Shown here in pieces: positions 9,113 through 18,063 of a DNA stretch of 64,000 nucleotides. How positions within the stretch are numbered: the first letter of the stretch is position 1; each line of letters opens with the position of its first letter. The DNA comes from UBA1351 sp963677885. Lineage in GTDB: Bacteria > Bacillota > Clostridia > Lachnospirales > Vallitaleaceae. A program made the position numbers and the translations under genes. A model generated the notes under the pieces. It saw only the letters and a program-made list of their open reading frames with translations, was not told where the DNA came from and ran no database searches. The stretch spans positions 5,022,001 through 5,086,000 of the forward strand of contig OY782500.1 in NCBI GenBank assembly GCA_963677885.1, in the 5' to 3' direction.

Positions 9113-10684
9113 ATGGAAAACTATACTTATACCAATATGCTGACCGGTTATCGGGACAGGGTATTGCGGATTGCTTTATTCGACGTTTTTGCCATGTTGG
9201 ATGCCAAACAATTAAAAGATGGAAAGGGAAAGCCTGTAGACTGTTTTGGTCTTGGGCTTCTTAGCTTGCTCTTCTTTTTTGAAAGCATGCTCCTTCGTGT
9301 GAAAAAAAGAGGTGTCCATGAACTGGCTTTATTTTTACAGGTAACCGATGATTCCCTATATGAAAATATTGAGGATTACGAGAAACTGGCCAAGGCCATT
9401 ATTGAAACCTTCCGCCCGCCTAGAGGCAAGCGAAATGCCAGGTCTTTTTACAACTATGAAACCAAGGCCATGGATGAAGTGGAATACGCAATCCTAAAGG
9501 CTGATGATTGGGATACGGTTAAAAACGTCCAGTATTATACCCTGGATGAACAAGGTCTGGAACTTATTTTTGCCACCAAGGAATATTTCAGTGAATTCCA
9601 GATTTCCATTAGCCAGATGATGCTGCGTAAGCAGCTGGAAAAAGGTGAATTTGTCGGAGCATTGAGACAGGTGGATGAAATGCGGATATCCGTTAACTCC
9701 ATTAAAGAAAATATCTATAGGATCAAACATGATATACAGCGGAATATCACATCTGAAGACACCTATAGCCGATACAAGGAACTGATTAAGGACATTAACA
9801 GCCGACTTGAAAATGAAGAGCATGAGTTCGTTGAGCTTAGTCACTTCATTAAGGAAACCAAGTCCTATCTGGATGACCCCAGGGGGCTTTCGGACAAGGA
9901 TCAAAAGGCCATGGAGCTCCTGGTTCGTATTGACAATGAACTGGCTCATGTCCATTACCTGCATTCTTCTTTACTTCATGAAAGTATTGAACTTAAGACC
10001 ACAGCTCTTGATGCGGCCAGTGAGTCTCTATACTATGCCGGCATCACTTCTTTCAACTTTGATGCTGAACTGGCAAGAAAGATCACCAATGTGCCTCTGC
10101 CTTTTATGGAGGGAAGAACCTTGGTTAAGCCCTATCTTGGCCTGAATCGGTTTGAGACTTGGTCACCTATGGCTGTCTTTGCTCCACAGCTTAGGGATGC
10201 TACAAATAAGGACAAGAGCGACCTGGTCTTCATTGATGCAGTTACTGATACGCATCAGGATAAACATGAGAGACAAAAGGCTATGAAAGAGGTTCTCTAT
10301 ATACTCAGTCAGGCCAGTCGTCTGGAAGGGACCAAGGGCTTTATTGATATATCAGATATGGCTTTACAACTTAACCTTTCTGAACGTCAGGATAAGGAAG
10401 AGGAGGTTCAGGCTCTTATTGTTAGTAAGCTGAAAGCCTACCAAGAACTGAAAGACCATATGGATACCAGGGAGTTTGCTGAATGCTGTATTATTCTTCA
10501 TCAAATGTCACCGGTAGATGTAAAAGAGATCATAGACCAGGACGAACATGTCCTTCATCTGGGTATTAAGGAGTACTTCAGCCAGGTGGATTATATATAT
10601 GCCAAGGAACTGGATGAGGTTATGGACCTTGGTCAAAACTACGAAATGAAAGATGTCGCCATATGGACAGGAGGTAATCGATGA
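9113..10684 (+). CDS. jetA: Wadjet-type protein JetA (kleisin-like)
   Basis: A 523-residue soluble, mostly helical protein that I assign to the JetA/DUF5716 family by its start (TNMLTGYRDRVLRIALFDVFAMLDA) and by its place in front of JetB- and JetC-like genes. In Wadjet systems JetA is the MukF-like kleisin that closes the JetC ring, which extrudes loops on plasmid DNA. AGAGGGA at 9102-9108 supports the start at 9113; an ATG at 9068 would be almost leaderless. The stop overlaps the next start (ATGA), implying translational coupling. Confidence 0.75.
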   Translation: MENYTYTNMLTGYRDRVLRIALFDVFAMLDAKQLKDGKGKPVDCFGLGLLSLLFFFESMLLRVKKRGVHELALFLQVTDDSLYENIEDYEKLAKAIIETFRPPRGKRNARSFYNYETKAMDEVEYAILKADDWDTVKNVQYYTLDEQGLELIFATKEYFSEFQISISQMMLRKQLEKGEFVGALRQVDEMRISVNSIKENIYRIKHDIQRNITSEDTYSRYKELIKDINSRLENEEHEFVELSHFIKETKSYLDDPRGLSDKDQKAMELLVRIDNELAHVHYLHSSLLHESIELKTTALDAASESLYYAGITSFNFDAELARKITNVPLPFMEGRTLVKPYLGLNRFETWSPMAVFAPQLRDATNKDKSDLVFIDAVTDTHQDKHERQKAMKEVLYILSQASRLEGTKGFIDISDMALQLNLSERQDKEEEVQALIVSKLKAYQELKDHMDTREFAECCIILHQMSPVDVKEIIDQDEHVLHLGIKEYFSQVDYIYAKELDEVMDLGQNYEMKDVAIWTGGNR

Positions 10685-11400
10685 GCCAGCATGTGACCAA
10701 AACTTTTAAACTATACGCAAAATTGCAAGCCGACGGTAAGATCCTTCGGGACCAGGCCAAGATCTTTTACCAAGACGACGAGGTCAGAAGTCTTCTGTCT
10801 GAATTTGCCAGTGGGGTGGACTGTGGTCTTATTAGTGACCACGATTACCTATATATGATACCTCTCACTACAAAATCGGATTTTCATATGACCAATGACC
10901 GGATTAAAAGAGATTTTTTCCCAAGCCGGGCCTTGAATGTGGATATTTATCTTATGTACGTGGCAATTATTGTTTTTATGGGTGAGTTCTATGATTCCTA
11001 TCAACGGACCAAGCCAACGAGAGATTTCCTCCATATCAGTGATTGGATCCGTAGCCTTAACGACCGAATCCAGTCCCTTAAGCGGTTTTCCGAAGAAGAG
11101 CTTCTTGAAAAAGAGGACCAGTACGAATATCACTGGCAGGATATTATCAAAAACTGGGATGCCATGGATACGGTTAAGGAAGGTATAAGAAGACATACGG
11201 CTAGAACGGTCAGCCGATTGAGTTTTATGAGGATTTGTGCCAGCTTTATGGAAAGCCAGGGGCTTATTAAGGAAATCGGTGACCAGGAGTACGCCCTGAC
11301 TGACAAGGCTATGGCTATTACTGAAAATTACTATATGGACTATGAATATAACCGTGGTGTACTGGAATTTATTTATGACTTTGAAGGGGAGGACAGGTAA
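10681..11400 (+). CDS. jetB: Wadjet-type protein JetB (MukE/KITE-like)
   Basis: A 239-residue protein (DUF6063-like by order and size) lying between jetA and jetC with four-base overlaps on both sides. In Wadjet the JetB protein is the MukE-like winged-helix subunit bound to the kleisin. Helical segments around residues 60-160 and a C-terminal stretch resembling a winged helix (SRLSFMRICASFMESQGLIKEIG) fit this. The assignment rests more on context than on motifs. Confidence 0.7.
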   Translation: MSQHVTKTFKLYAKLQADGKILRDQAKIFYQDDEVRSLLSEFASGVDCGLISDHDYLYMIPLTTKSDFHMTNDRIKRDFFPSRALNVDIYLMYVAIIVFMGEFYDSYQRTKPTRDFLHISDWIRSLNDRIQSLKRFSEEELLEKEDQYEYHWQDIIKNWDAMDTVKEGIRRHTARTVSRLSFMRICASFMESQGLIKEIGDQEYALTDKAMAITENYYMDYEYNRGVLEFIYDFEGEDR

Positions 11401-14400
11401 TGCCAGCAATATCCAAGATACGTTTATGTAATGTTATCTATGAAAATGGCGGAAAGCGTTATAATGACCAACTCTTTCATTTTGATGGACAAAATACGGC
11501 CCTTTTACTGGAAAATGGTGGAGGAAAGACGGTCTTTATCCAGACCGTTCTCCAGTGTATCATTCCCCATATTTCCATGGCGGACCGTAAGATCAAGGAT
11601 ACCCTTCATCTGGAACAGGGGCCTGCCCATTTGGCGGTGGAGTGGATTCTAAACGAAGCACCAAGACGATATGGCCTGACCTGTGTCAGTCTTTTTACAG
11701 AAAACAGCCAGCTGAATTCACTGAAGTACACCTACGAATATGGTGGTGATGATGACCATACCATTGAAGACCTGCCTTTTAAGGTGGAGGTCATTAAGGA
11801 TGGCTATCGTCCTTCAACCAGAGGCGAAATCAGTGAATACTACCAGCGCATGAGTAAGCAAAGCCCATATGCAAGAGTTTTTACTTCTATAACAGACTAT
11901 GGCAAGCACTTGGAGAGCCAGTTTAAGATTATCCCCAGTGAATGGCGGAAGGTTGCTGTCATCAACTCAGGAGAAGGTAACGTTGACGAGTATTTCAACC
12001 GTTGCAAGACCACAGAGCAGCTTCTCAACAATCTTCTTATTCCTGTAGTGGAAGAGGCGATTGAAGGGGAGAGCTCCACAGAGTTTGCCAAAACCTTCGA
12101 AAAACAAAGGGATCATTTTAAGAAAAACCGGATTCTCCATGATAAGATTGAACAGTCCAAAGGTGTCAAAGAAGAGATTGATGCCTATGTGGATATATAT
12201 AAACGTTACGATGCCAAGCTTCTTGAAGTAAAAAAAATCAAGGGGAGAGCCAGACATATTACGGAAGTGATGGAAGACAGACTCCAGGCAGTTGAGGCCG
12301 GACGGAGTCAGATTGAAATGGAAAGATCTGAGCTTGCAGGGCAGGAAATGGTTCTGACCAATCAGAAACTGACCTACCAGATCCTGACAACTGAAAGCAA
12401 GATGGATGCCAAGATCAAGGACATCGAATCCATTGAAAAACGTTTGGAAACTATCCGGGGCAAACTGGATAAGGCAAGCAAACGACGTCAGAATATTCAA
12501 ATATCCAAGGTTAAGGCCAGTTTGGAAGAACTGGATAACGAATTGAAGAGGCTGGAGATTGAACTGGCCAATGAAGAGAAAAACCTGCCTACCGGTGATC
12601 TTAAAGTTCAACTGGCAGAAAACTCAGCCAATATCAAGGGCCATTTTGAATATGAACTTGAAAAGATTAAGGTTGAAAAGGACAAAAGACAGGAAGCCAT
12701 CCATCAGCTTGAATTAGAAATAAAGGGGCTGGGAGAAGAAAAAGGCCTTATTGAGACCAAGGAGCTGACAGCTAAAGAAAATGTCATTAAAATCCAGACA
12801 GCCATTGAGTTTTCCAAAAAGGAAATGGATGATATTTATGATACTCTTTTTGAATCCAGTTTAGGTTGTTCTGTTGATGACTATTTATCCGGTTGGACTT
12901 ATGACTTTGAAAACCTCAACCAGGATCTGATTCGCTTAGGCAACGATAAGCTGTCTATGTCTTCTGAACTTGCCTCCTATGAAAAGGATATGGTCAGGTT
13001 CAATGACTTAATACTTAAGGGCAAAAGAGACCTAGACAGTCTTAACATAAACTTGGCAGATATGGATGTTAAGGCTCAGAAGCTGGTAGACAAGGTTAAT
13101 GATGCCGGTATAAAAATTGCAGCCAAAGATTCTATCTATACCAAGGAAGAATCCATTAAAACCCTTCTTAGTGAAAAGGCTGCCTACTATGAAGACAAGA
13201 GAAAGAGCCTCCTTAATGAGGAACTGACCTTAATGACCAAGGGAATGATGAAGGAAGTAGTTCATCCCTCACTTTTGGAAGCCTACAAGAAACTTAAGAC
13301 AAAAGTGGACTTTTTATCCCTGGGCCAAGAATACCTCTATCAGTTGGAAGAAGCTTCTGAATATAACCGACGTGAACTCTTGGAGAAATATCCATTTTTC
13401 GCCATGACCTTTGTTACCAACAGGGCTAACCAGCCTAAGGTGGAGGAAGAGCTCATTGCTATGAATGCCCATCTTGTGGTTCCAGTTTTTGTCATGAACA
13501 TGGAAGATGTCGGTAAATTCATCAAGGCAGATTTAGAGAGTGAATCCAATCTCTTTATGGACCATGCGATAATTCCAAGTCTCTGGAATGATGCCCTGAC
13601 TGAGGGCTATCTGGACAGTCATAATGAATCCATTGATGAGGAGCTTGCAGTCCTTAGAGGAGAGCGGGAATCCAGTGACAGGAAGTGGTCTCAGATTCAG
13701 CATCTTCTAGATGAAGCCAAAGACTTTTTCAACGAATACTCCTATGACCGTTACCAAAAAACGGAAGTGGAAGTTCAGGAACTTGCAAAAGACCTCCAAG
13801 AACTGGATAGCCAGCTAAAAGAAGTGGAAATCAAGTCGGGAAGTCTTGAAGAGGATTACAGTGAACTTCTGGAAACAGAAGCCAAGAAAACTGCCCTTAA
13901 GGAAGACCTTAAATCCAAAATTGACCTGGCTCTCCACCACGAAGAAACCTACAGCTCTTATTTGAGTCTTCGTGAAGAAGAAGAGAAAATCCAGGATCAA
14001 GTAGCCGGTCTGATCTATAAACGTAAAGAACTTGAATATGCCATTCATCAAGAACAGGCGTCTTCAAATAAAATGATGGAAAGCCTTAAGGAATTCGATT
14101 TTGAAATCCGTAAGATCATGGACAATCCATTATATGAAGAAGTTAAAGAGGCAGATACCATATGTGCCAATAAGGACTTAAAATTACTCATTAATGAAAG
14201 GGAGACCCTTGTTAAGAAGCTGGCAGGTCTGTCGGTTTCAAGAGAGGCCATATCCCTTCGGATTGATGAGCAAAGCAAGCTGAAAAGTCATTATGCTTCA
14301 CAATTGCAACGACTGACTAAAGAGGCTGCTTATGATATTGAGTCTGTCAATACTTTTTACGATACCGAGGAAGACGACCTTTTTGATGAAATCGTTAGTC

Positions 14401-15803
14401 TTAAACATGATATTAAAGAGTTGGAAACTGAACTGAAGTCAGAGGAAAAGTCCCGCTGGGCATATGAAACGGAGAAAAACCTTCTGACCAATGACCTAAA
14501 AGCTCATGGCGGACAGCTTTATGAATTTGACTGTGATCTTGCCTATATCCCAACCCGGATTAAGGTTCATGAGGGTACAGTAAAAGATATCAAACGGAAG
14601 ATTGAACGGGATGAAAAGGAATTTGCTTCCAAGTTATCCAAATACAATAACTTGATCACCCAACTGCGTATCAAGGACGGAACCTATAACTTCCTGGGTG
14701 AAGAACCTGGCCGTCTGTCCAAAAGTGATAAGGCGGGTCTGGAAAACAACCCTGAAGGTCTGATTAATGACCTCTTTAAGGAGTTGGCTTCCCATACAGG
14801 TGTTCTTAAGGCTCTGCATTTCGATGTTTCAACAAGCAAGGACCAGGTTCTTGCCTACTGTAGAGACAAGGTAGATGATTTTAGACTTAAAGAAGCCATC
14901 GTCAATGGTCTCATGGAAAAATCGGACTACAATGAACTTTTGATATACCAGGAGCGAATGACAGATATTATTAACCGGACTATTCAGTTGGCCAATGATG
15001 ATAAAAGAGAAAGCGATACAGAACTTCTTACTTTCCTTAGCCATCTCCTGACCTATGTAAAGACCGTTGTCAGCGAGCTGACAACCCTCCAAAAGAAGAC
15101 CATGATCGATGTGGGAGATGTTTCCAAGCAAATCTTTGTCTTTGATATACCGGAATATGATGATGATGAAGCCAAGGAAGGTCTTCGCCTCTATATAGAC
15201 CAGATGATTGAACTTTTTGAAGAGGAAGGGGACCTAGATGAGGATTCCATCAGGCAGCTGATTGAAGAACGTCTCAGTGTGAAGAACCTGATTAATGTCA
15301 TCTTAAACCATGTTCCTATTAAAGTAAAATGCCGTAAGGTAACAAATGACCTTAAGATTAACAAGGCACCTATGTCCTGGGAATATTCCAATAAGTGGTC
15401 CGGAGGTGAGAAATGGTCCAAGAACATGACTCTTTTCCTGGGTATCCTTAACTATCTGGCAGAGAAGAAACAGCACCTGTCAGCCAACCAGCGGCAAAAC
15501 CGGACGGTAATCCTGGATAACCCCTTTGGTAAGGCTTCCAGCAAGCATGTCCTTGACCCGGTATTTTTCATTGCTGAACGCCTGGGCTTCCAGATCATCG
15601 CCTTAACTGCCCATGCAGAAGGACAGTTCATCAGCGACTATTTCCCGGTTGTCTATTCCTTAAGACTTAGGGATACCAATATGGATAATAAGCTCTTGAT
15701 GACAAGTGAGCGTGTCCTCAACTACACCTACCTCAAAGAGAAGGCACCTGCAAGCATTACAAGACTACAGGAAGCCAAGCAGTTAGATCTTTTCCAGATG
15801 TAA
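11400..15803 (+). CDS. jetC: Wadjet-type SMC ATPase JetC (MukB-like)
   Basis: A 1467-residue SMC-like ATPase. Walker A is ENGGGKT at about residues 38-44. Long coiled coils fill roughly 250-1250 with a hinge-like break near 640-720. The ABC signature WSGGEKWSKNM is near 1333, and Walker B RTVILDNPFGKAS near 1370, followed by ALTAHAEGQ. This is the motor of Wadjet/MukBEF-like condensins. It overlaps jetB by one base (TAATG) and ends the operon at a terminator. No JetD (TOPRIM nuclease) gene is adjacent on either side, which matters because JetD makes the cut in characterised Wadjet systems. Confidence 0.85.
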   Translation: MPAISKIRLCNVIYENGGKRYNDQLFHFDGQNTALLLENGGGKTVFIQTVLQCIIPHISMADRKIKDTLHLEQGPAHLAVEWILNEAPRRYGLTCVSLFTENSQLNSLKYTYEYGGDDDHTIEDLPFKVEVIKDGYRPSTRGEISEYYQRMSKQSPYARVFTSITDYGKHLESQFKIIPSEWRKVAVINSGEGNVDEYFNRCKTTEQLLNNLLIPVVEEAIEGESSTEFAKTFEKQRDHFKKNRILHDKIEQSKGVKEEIDAYVDIYKRYDAKLLEVKKIKGRARHITEVMEDRLQAVEAGRSQIEMERSELAGQEMVLTNQKLTYQILTTESKMDAKIKDIESIEKRLETIRGKLDKASKRRQNIQISKVKASLEELDNELKRLEIELANEEKNLPTGDLKVQLAENSANIKGHFEYELEKIKVEKDKRQEAIHQLELEIKGLGEEKGLIETKELTAKENVIKIQTAIEFSKKEMDDIYDTLFESSLGCSVDDYLSGWTYDFENLNQDLIRLGNDKLSMSSELASYEKDMVRFNDLILKGKRDLDSLNINLADMDVKAQKLVDKVNDAGIKIAAKDSIYTKEESIKTLLSEKAAYYEDKRKSLLNEELTLMTKGMMKEVVHPSLLEAYKKLKTKVDFLSLGQEYLYQLEEASEYNRRELLEKYPFFAMTFVTNRANQPKVEEELIAMNAHLVVPVFVMNMEDVGKFIKADLESESNLFMDHAIIPSLWNDALTEGYLDSHNESIDEELAVLRGERESSDRKWSQIQHLLDEAKDFFNEYSYDRYQKTEVEVQELAKDLQELDSQLKEVEIKSGSLEEDYSELLETEAKKTALKEDLKSKIDLALHHEETYSSYLSLREEEEKIQDQVAGLIYKRKELEYAIHQEQASSNKMMESLKEFDFEIRKIMDNPLYEEVKEADTICANKDLKLLINERETLVKKLAGLSVSREAISLRIDEQSKLKSHYASQLQRLTKEAAYDIESVNTFYDTEEDDLFDEIVSLKHDIKELETELKSEEKSRWAYETEKNLLTNDLKAHGGQLYEFDCDLAYIPTRIKVHEGTVKDIKRKIERDEKEFASKLSKYNNLITQLRIKDGTYNFLGEEPGRLSKSDKAGLENNPEGLINDLFKELASHTGVLKALHFDVSTSKDQVLAYCRDKVDDFRLKEAIVNGLMEKSDYNELLIYQERMTDIINRTIQLANDDKRESDTELLTFLSHLLTYVKTVVSELTTLQKKTMIDVGDVSKQIFVFDIPEYDDDEAKEGLRLYIDQMIELFEEEGDLDEDSIRQLIEERLSVKNLINVILNHVPIKVKCRKVTNDLKINKAPMSWEYSNKWSGGEKWSKNMTLFLGILNYLAEKKQHLSANQRQNRTVILDNPFGKASSKHVLDPVFFIAERLGFQIIALTAHAEGQFISDYFPVVYSLRLRDTNMDNKLLMTSERVLNYTYLKEKAPASITRLQEAKQLDLFQM

Positions 15804-15841
15804 TTCCATGGATTGGCATCTGCTATATTAAAAAACAATGA

Positions 15842-15878
15842 GAAAGCAGTTAGAGTTTATCTAATTGCTTTTTCTTAT
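15842..15878 (+). terminator. Terminator after jetC
   Basis: AAAGCAGTTAG / CTAATTGCTTT with one G-T pair, followed by TTTTTC. Confidence 0.6.
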
Positions 15879-15891
15879 GAAAAGATGGTGT

Positions 15892-15897
15892 TATAAT
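15892..15897 (+). promoter_or_regulatory. Extended -10 promoter of liaF-like gene
   Basis: GTGTTATAAT, an extended -10 lying 43 bases before the chosen ATG. It rules out the upstream in-frame ATG at 15865 as the start of this transcript. Confidence 0.5.
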
Positions 15898-15939
15898 AGG
15901 GCTATGAATGAGAATTTCAAGAGGAAAGAGGAGAACAGT

Positions 15940-16668
15940 ATGAATCAAAGAAGAACATTTGGAATAATTATTGTCTTAATTGGTGGCCTATTTTTACTGA
16001 ATTCACTGGATATCGGTTTTGACTTGTGGGATATAATCGGAACATGGTGGCCAGTGGTGATTATCGCAATTGGAGCCCTTAACCTGATCGGCAACGGCGG
16101 TATCAGAATGTCAGGTGTCTTAATTATTGGTGTTGGAGTCTACTTCCTGCTGGACCAGTTAAACCTGATCCGTTTTGACTTTTCAGATATCCTGTTCCCG
16201 GCTATCGTCATTGGAGTCGGCGTCTTCATGCTGATGCCAAAAGCCGGCAAGCAGCCTGTTGGAAACGATTATATCCGACAAATGGCCCTGTTTTCAGGAG
16301 CTGATATCCACTGTAACTCCCAGGATTTTAAGGGAGCAGACTTAATGGCCGTCTTTGGCGGTCTTGATGTAGACCTTAGGGACGTTACCGTCTTTGACAG
16401 ACCGGCAAGAATCGATGTCTTTACAGCTTTTGGGGGCTTGGACATCATCGTACCGGAAGACCATACCGTTAAGATCAAAGGACTTCCCCTATTTGGTGGA
16501 TGGTCCAACAAGGCCAATAAATCCATAGCATCAGAGGAAGCTGATATTATCGTCAATGCTTTTGTCATTTTTGGCGGAATGGAAGTCAAGGCGAAACCAA
16601 GCACCATGCCGACTGAATCCTATGAGGATGAATACGAAGGCGAAAGTGATGGTTACAAGGAAGTTTAG
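15940..16668 (+). CDS. LiaF-like transmembrane / cell-wall-active antibiotic response protein
   Basis: A 242-residue membrane protein. Four hydrophobic segments in the first 105 residues (FGIIIVLIGGLFLLNSL; WWPVVIIAIGALNLIG; GVLIIGVGVYFLL; ILFPAIVIGVGVFML) form a LiaF/DUF5668-type domain. A beta-repeat region follows with AVFGGLDVDLRDV, TAFGGLDIIVPE and VIFGGMEVKAKP, the typical LiaF C-terminal pattern, then an acidic tail. The family dampens envelope-stress signalling, but no LiaRS pair is adjacent. The start has GAGGAAAGAGGAG upstream. Confidence 0.8.
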   Translation: MNQRRTFGIIIVLIGGLFLLNSLDIGFDLWDIIGTWWPVVIIAIGALNLIGNGGIRMSGVLIIGVGVYFLLDQLNLIRFDFSDILFPAIVIGVGVFMLMPKAGKQPVGNDYIRQMALFSGADIHCNSQDFKGADLMAVFGGLDVDLRDVTVFDRPARIDVFTAFGGLDIIVPEDHTVKIKGLPLFGGWSNKANKSIASEEADIIVNAFVIFGGMEVKAKPSTMPTESYEDEYEGESDGYKEV

Positions 16669-16687
16669 ATAAATAGTGCAAAATAAT

Positions 16688-16723
16688 AAACCGTACATTA
16701 ACTATTGTTAGTGTACGGTTTTG
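16688..16723 (+). terminator. Terminator after liaF-like gene
   Basis: AAACCGTACATTAAC / GTTAGTGTACGGTTT with one mismatch, then TTT; it also serves the convergent DUF2721 gene. Confidence 0.75.
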
Positions 16724-16792
16724 TAGTGGTCCTATTGGTTAGCAAACTTTGATATGCTAACAGGTATTATGGCCAATGTGGATGATGAGGAC

Positions 16793-17191
16793 TTAAAAGT
16801 CTTTTTCATCTTCGGTTAGTTCAATGGACATGGCCTGAACGGACATATGAATCTCAATCATGGAGATGGTCAGTGAGGCAATGATACAGATCAAACTAAT
16901 GCCAAATAGAATGGTAGCAATTCCAGCCTGGCCAACCAAAATCATAAAGATACTGATCATGTTTATGAGAAAACCGGAAATGGCCATGAACTGCATGTTC
17001 CTGATATAGCGAAGTCTTTTGTGAAGGGCTATAATCTGGTCCTGAAGGTTTCTCTTGGGGTTGTTCTTATGCTCAGCATGGAGGGCCCGAACCCTTTTGC
17101 TAATAGCGATAAAGCGATTGGTATAGGCCAGCATCAATACAGACAAGGCGGGGAAAACCAATGCAGGGGTTGAAATGGTTATTTCGTACAT
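16793..17191 (-). CDS. DUF2721 family membrane protein
   Basis: A 132-residue protein with three hydrophobic stretches (ALVFPALSVLMLAY, FMAISGFLINMISIFMIL, IATILFGISLICIIASL) and a basic loop (RALHAEHKNNPKRNL..RLRYIRNM) between the first and second, matching DUF2721. Function unknown. It starts twelve bases after the LUD gene on the same strand, so the two are probably co-transcribed. Confidence 0.75.
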   Translation of the reverse strand: MYEITISTPALVFPALSVLMLAYTNRFIAISKRVRALHAEHKNNPKRNLQDQIIALHKRLRYIRNMQFMAISGFLINMISIFMILVGQAGIATILFGISLICIIASLTISMIEIHMSVQAMSIELTEDEKDF

Positions 17192-17203
17192 ATGAACCTC
17201 TTT

Positions 17204-17839
17204 CTAATATCCTAGTTCTTGTCCAACCAGTATAACATGGATTCGGTCATCATGTCTTGAATTTCTTGTGGTTACAATCTCACAGCATATGGTTGATTGA
17301 CCGAGACAGTCTCCGCACTTACCGGTTTTGGAACAGGGAGTAGTCAGGTTCAGGCGGTTACAGTTGGCTGGTGTGGCAAAATTACGGACTCGGTCAACAG
17401 CCGAATCAGCATCTAGAGCAACCTTGTTCATACCGGCAATAATAATGACCTTTTTAGGTCCGAAGATAAGGGCAGCAACCCGGTTGCCGTTTCCGTCAAT
17501 GTTAACCAACTGACCATCCAGAGTAATGGCATTGGTAGACATCAGGTAGTAGTCGGCACTAAAAGCCTGACGGTAGATTTTGCCAACTTCTTCAGGACTA
17601 GAAGCTTTAGCCCGGTCTAGAAGGGTTAAATCCCGTTTTTCCAAGTCCTGAATAAGACCGGAATCCTGAAGGGTCATACTGCCACCCCAAGTGACGGTTG
17701 AACCATCCTCAATCATAGTATTGGCAAAGGCTCTAGCTTCGTCAATGGTATGGAAAAAGTAGCCATCCATATTTCTTTTCTTAAGGCCCTTAATAATCGT
17801 ATTGGCCTGATTTTCATAAGCTATTTGTTTTGGATTCAT
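17204..17839 (-). CDS. LUD-domain (LutC/YkgG-like) protein
   Basis: A 211-residue LUD-domain protein. Characteristic segments are TVTWGGSMTLQDSGL, STNAITLDGQLVNIDGNGNRVAALIFGPKKVIIIAGMNKVALDADSAVDRVRN read in order, and a C-terminal cysteine cluster (CSKTGKCGDCLGQSTICC). LutC-type members take part in L-lactate oxidation; here no lutA/lutB is nearby, so the substrate is unknown. AGGAG precedes the ATG. Confidence 0.85.
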   Translation of the reverse strand: MNPKQIAYENQANTIIKGLKKRNMDGYFFHTIDEARAFANTMIEDGSTVTWGGSMTLQDSGLIQDLEKRDLTLLDRAKASSPEEVGKIYRQAFSADYYLMSTNAITLDGQLVNIDGNGNRVAALIFGPKKVIIIAGMNKVALDADSAVDRVRNFATPANCNRLNLTTPCSKTGKCGDCLGQSTICCEIVTTRNSRHDDRIHVILVGQELGY

Positions 17840-18063
17840 TTTGAACTCCTGTGTCTATTTAAGGCACAGACTCCTTTCAGTGTTTTTTGAATAGGAACTT
17901 TCAAAGAAAATTATATCGTAAAAAATTCCAGTATTCAAATTGTTTTTCCTATGACTTGTCAGGTCTCTATGGTATACTACTAAGTAAGTTTCCACCCTGA
18001 TGACGGGAAAAACCATATCCCATAAGCAGAGAAAGTGAGACATGAAGGATTAGGAGGCATTAG

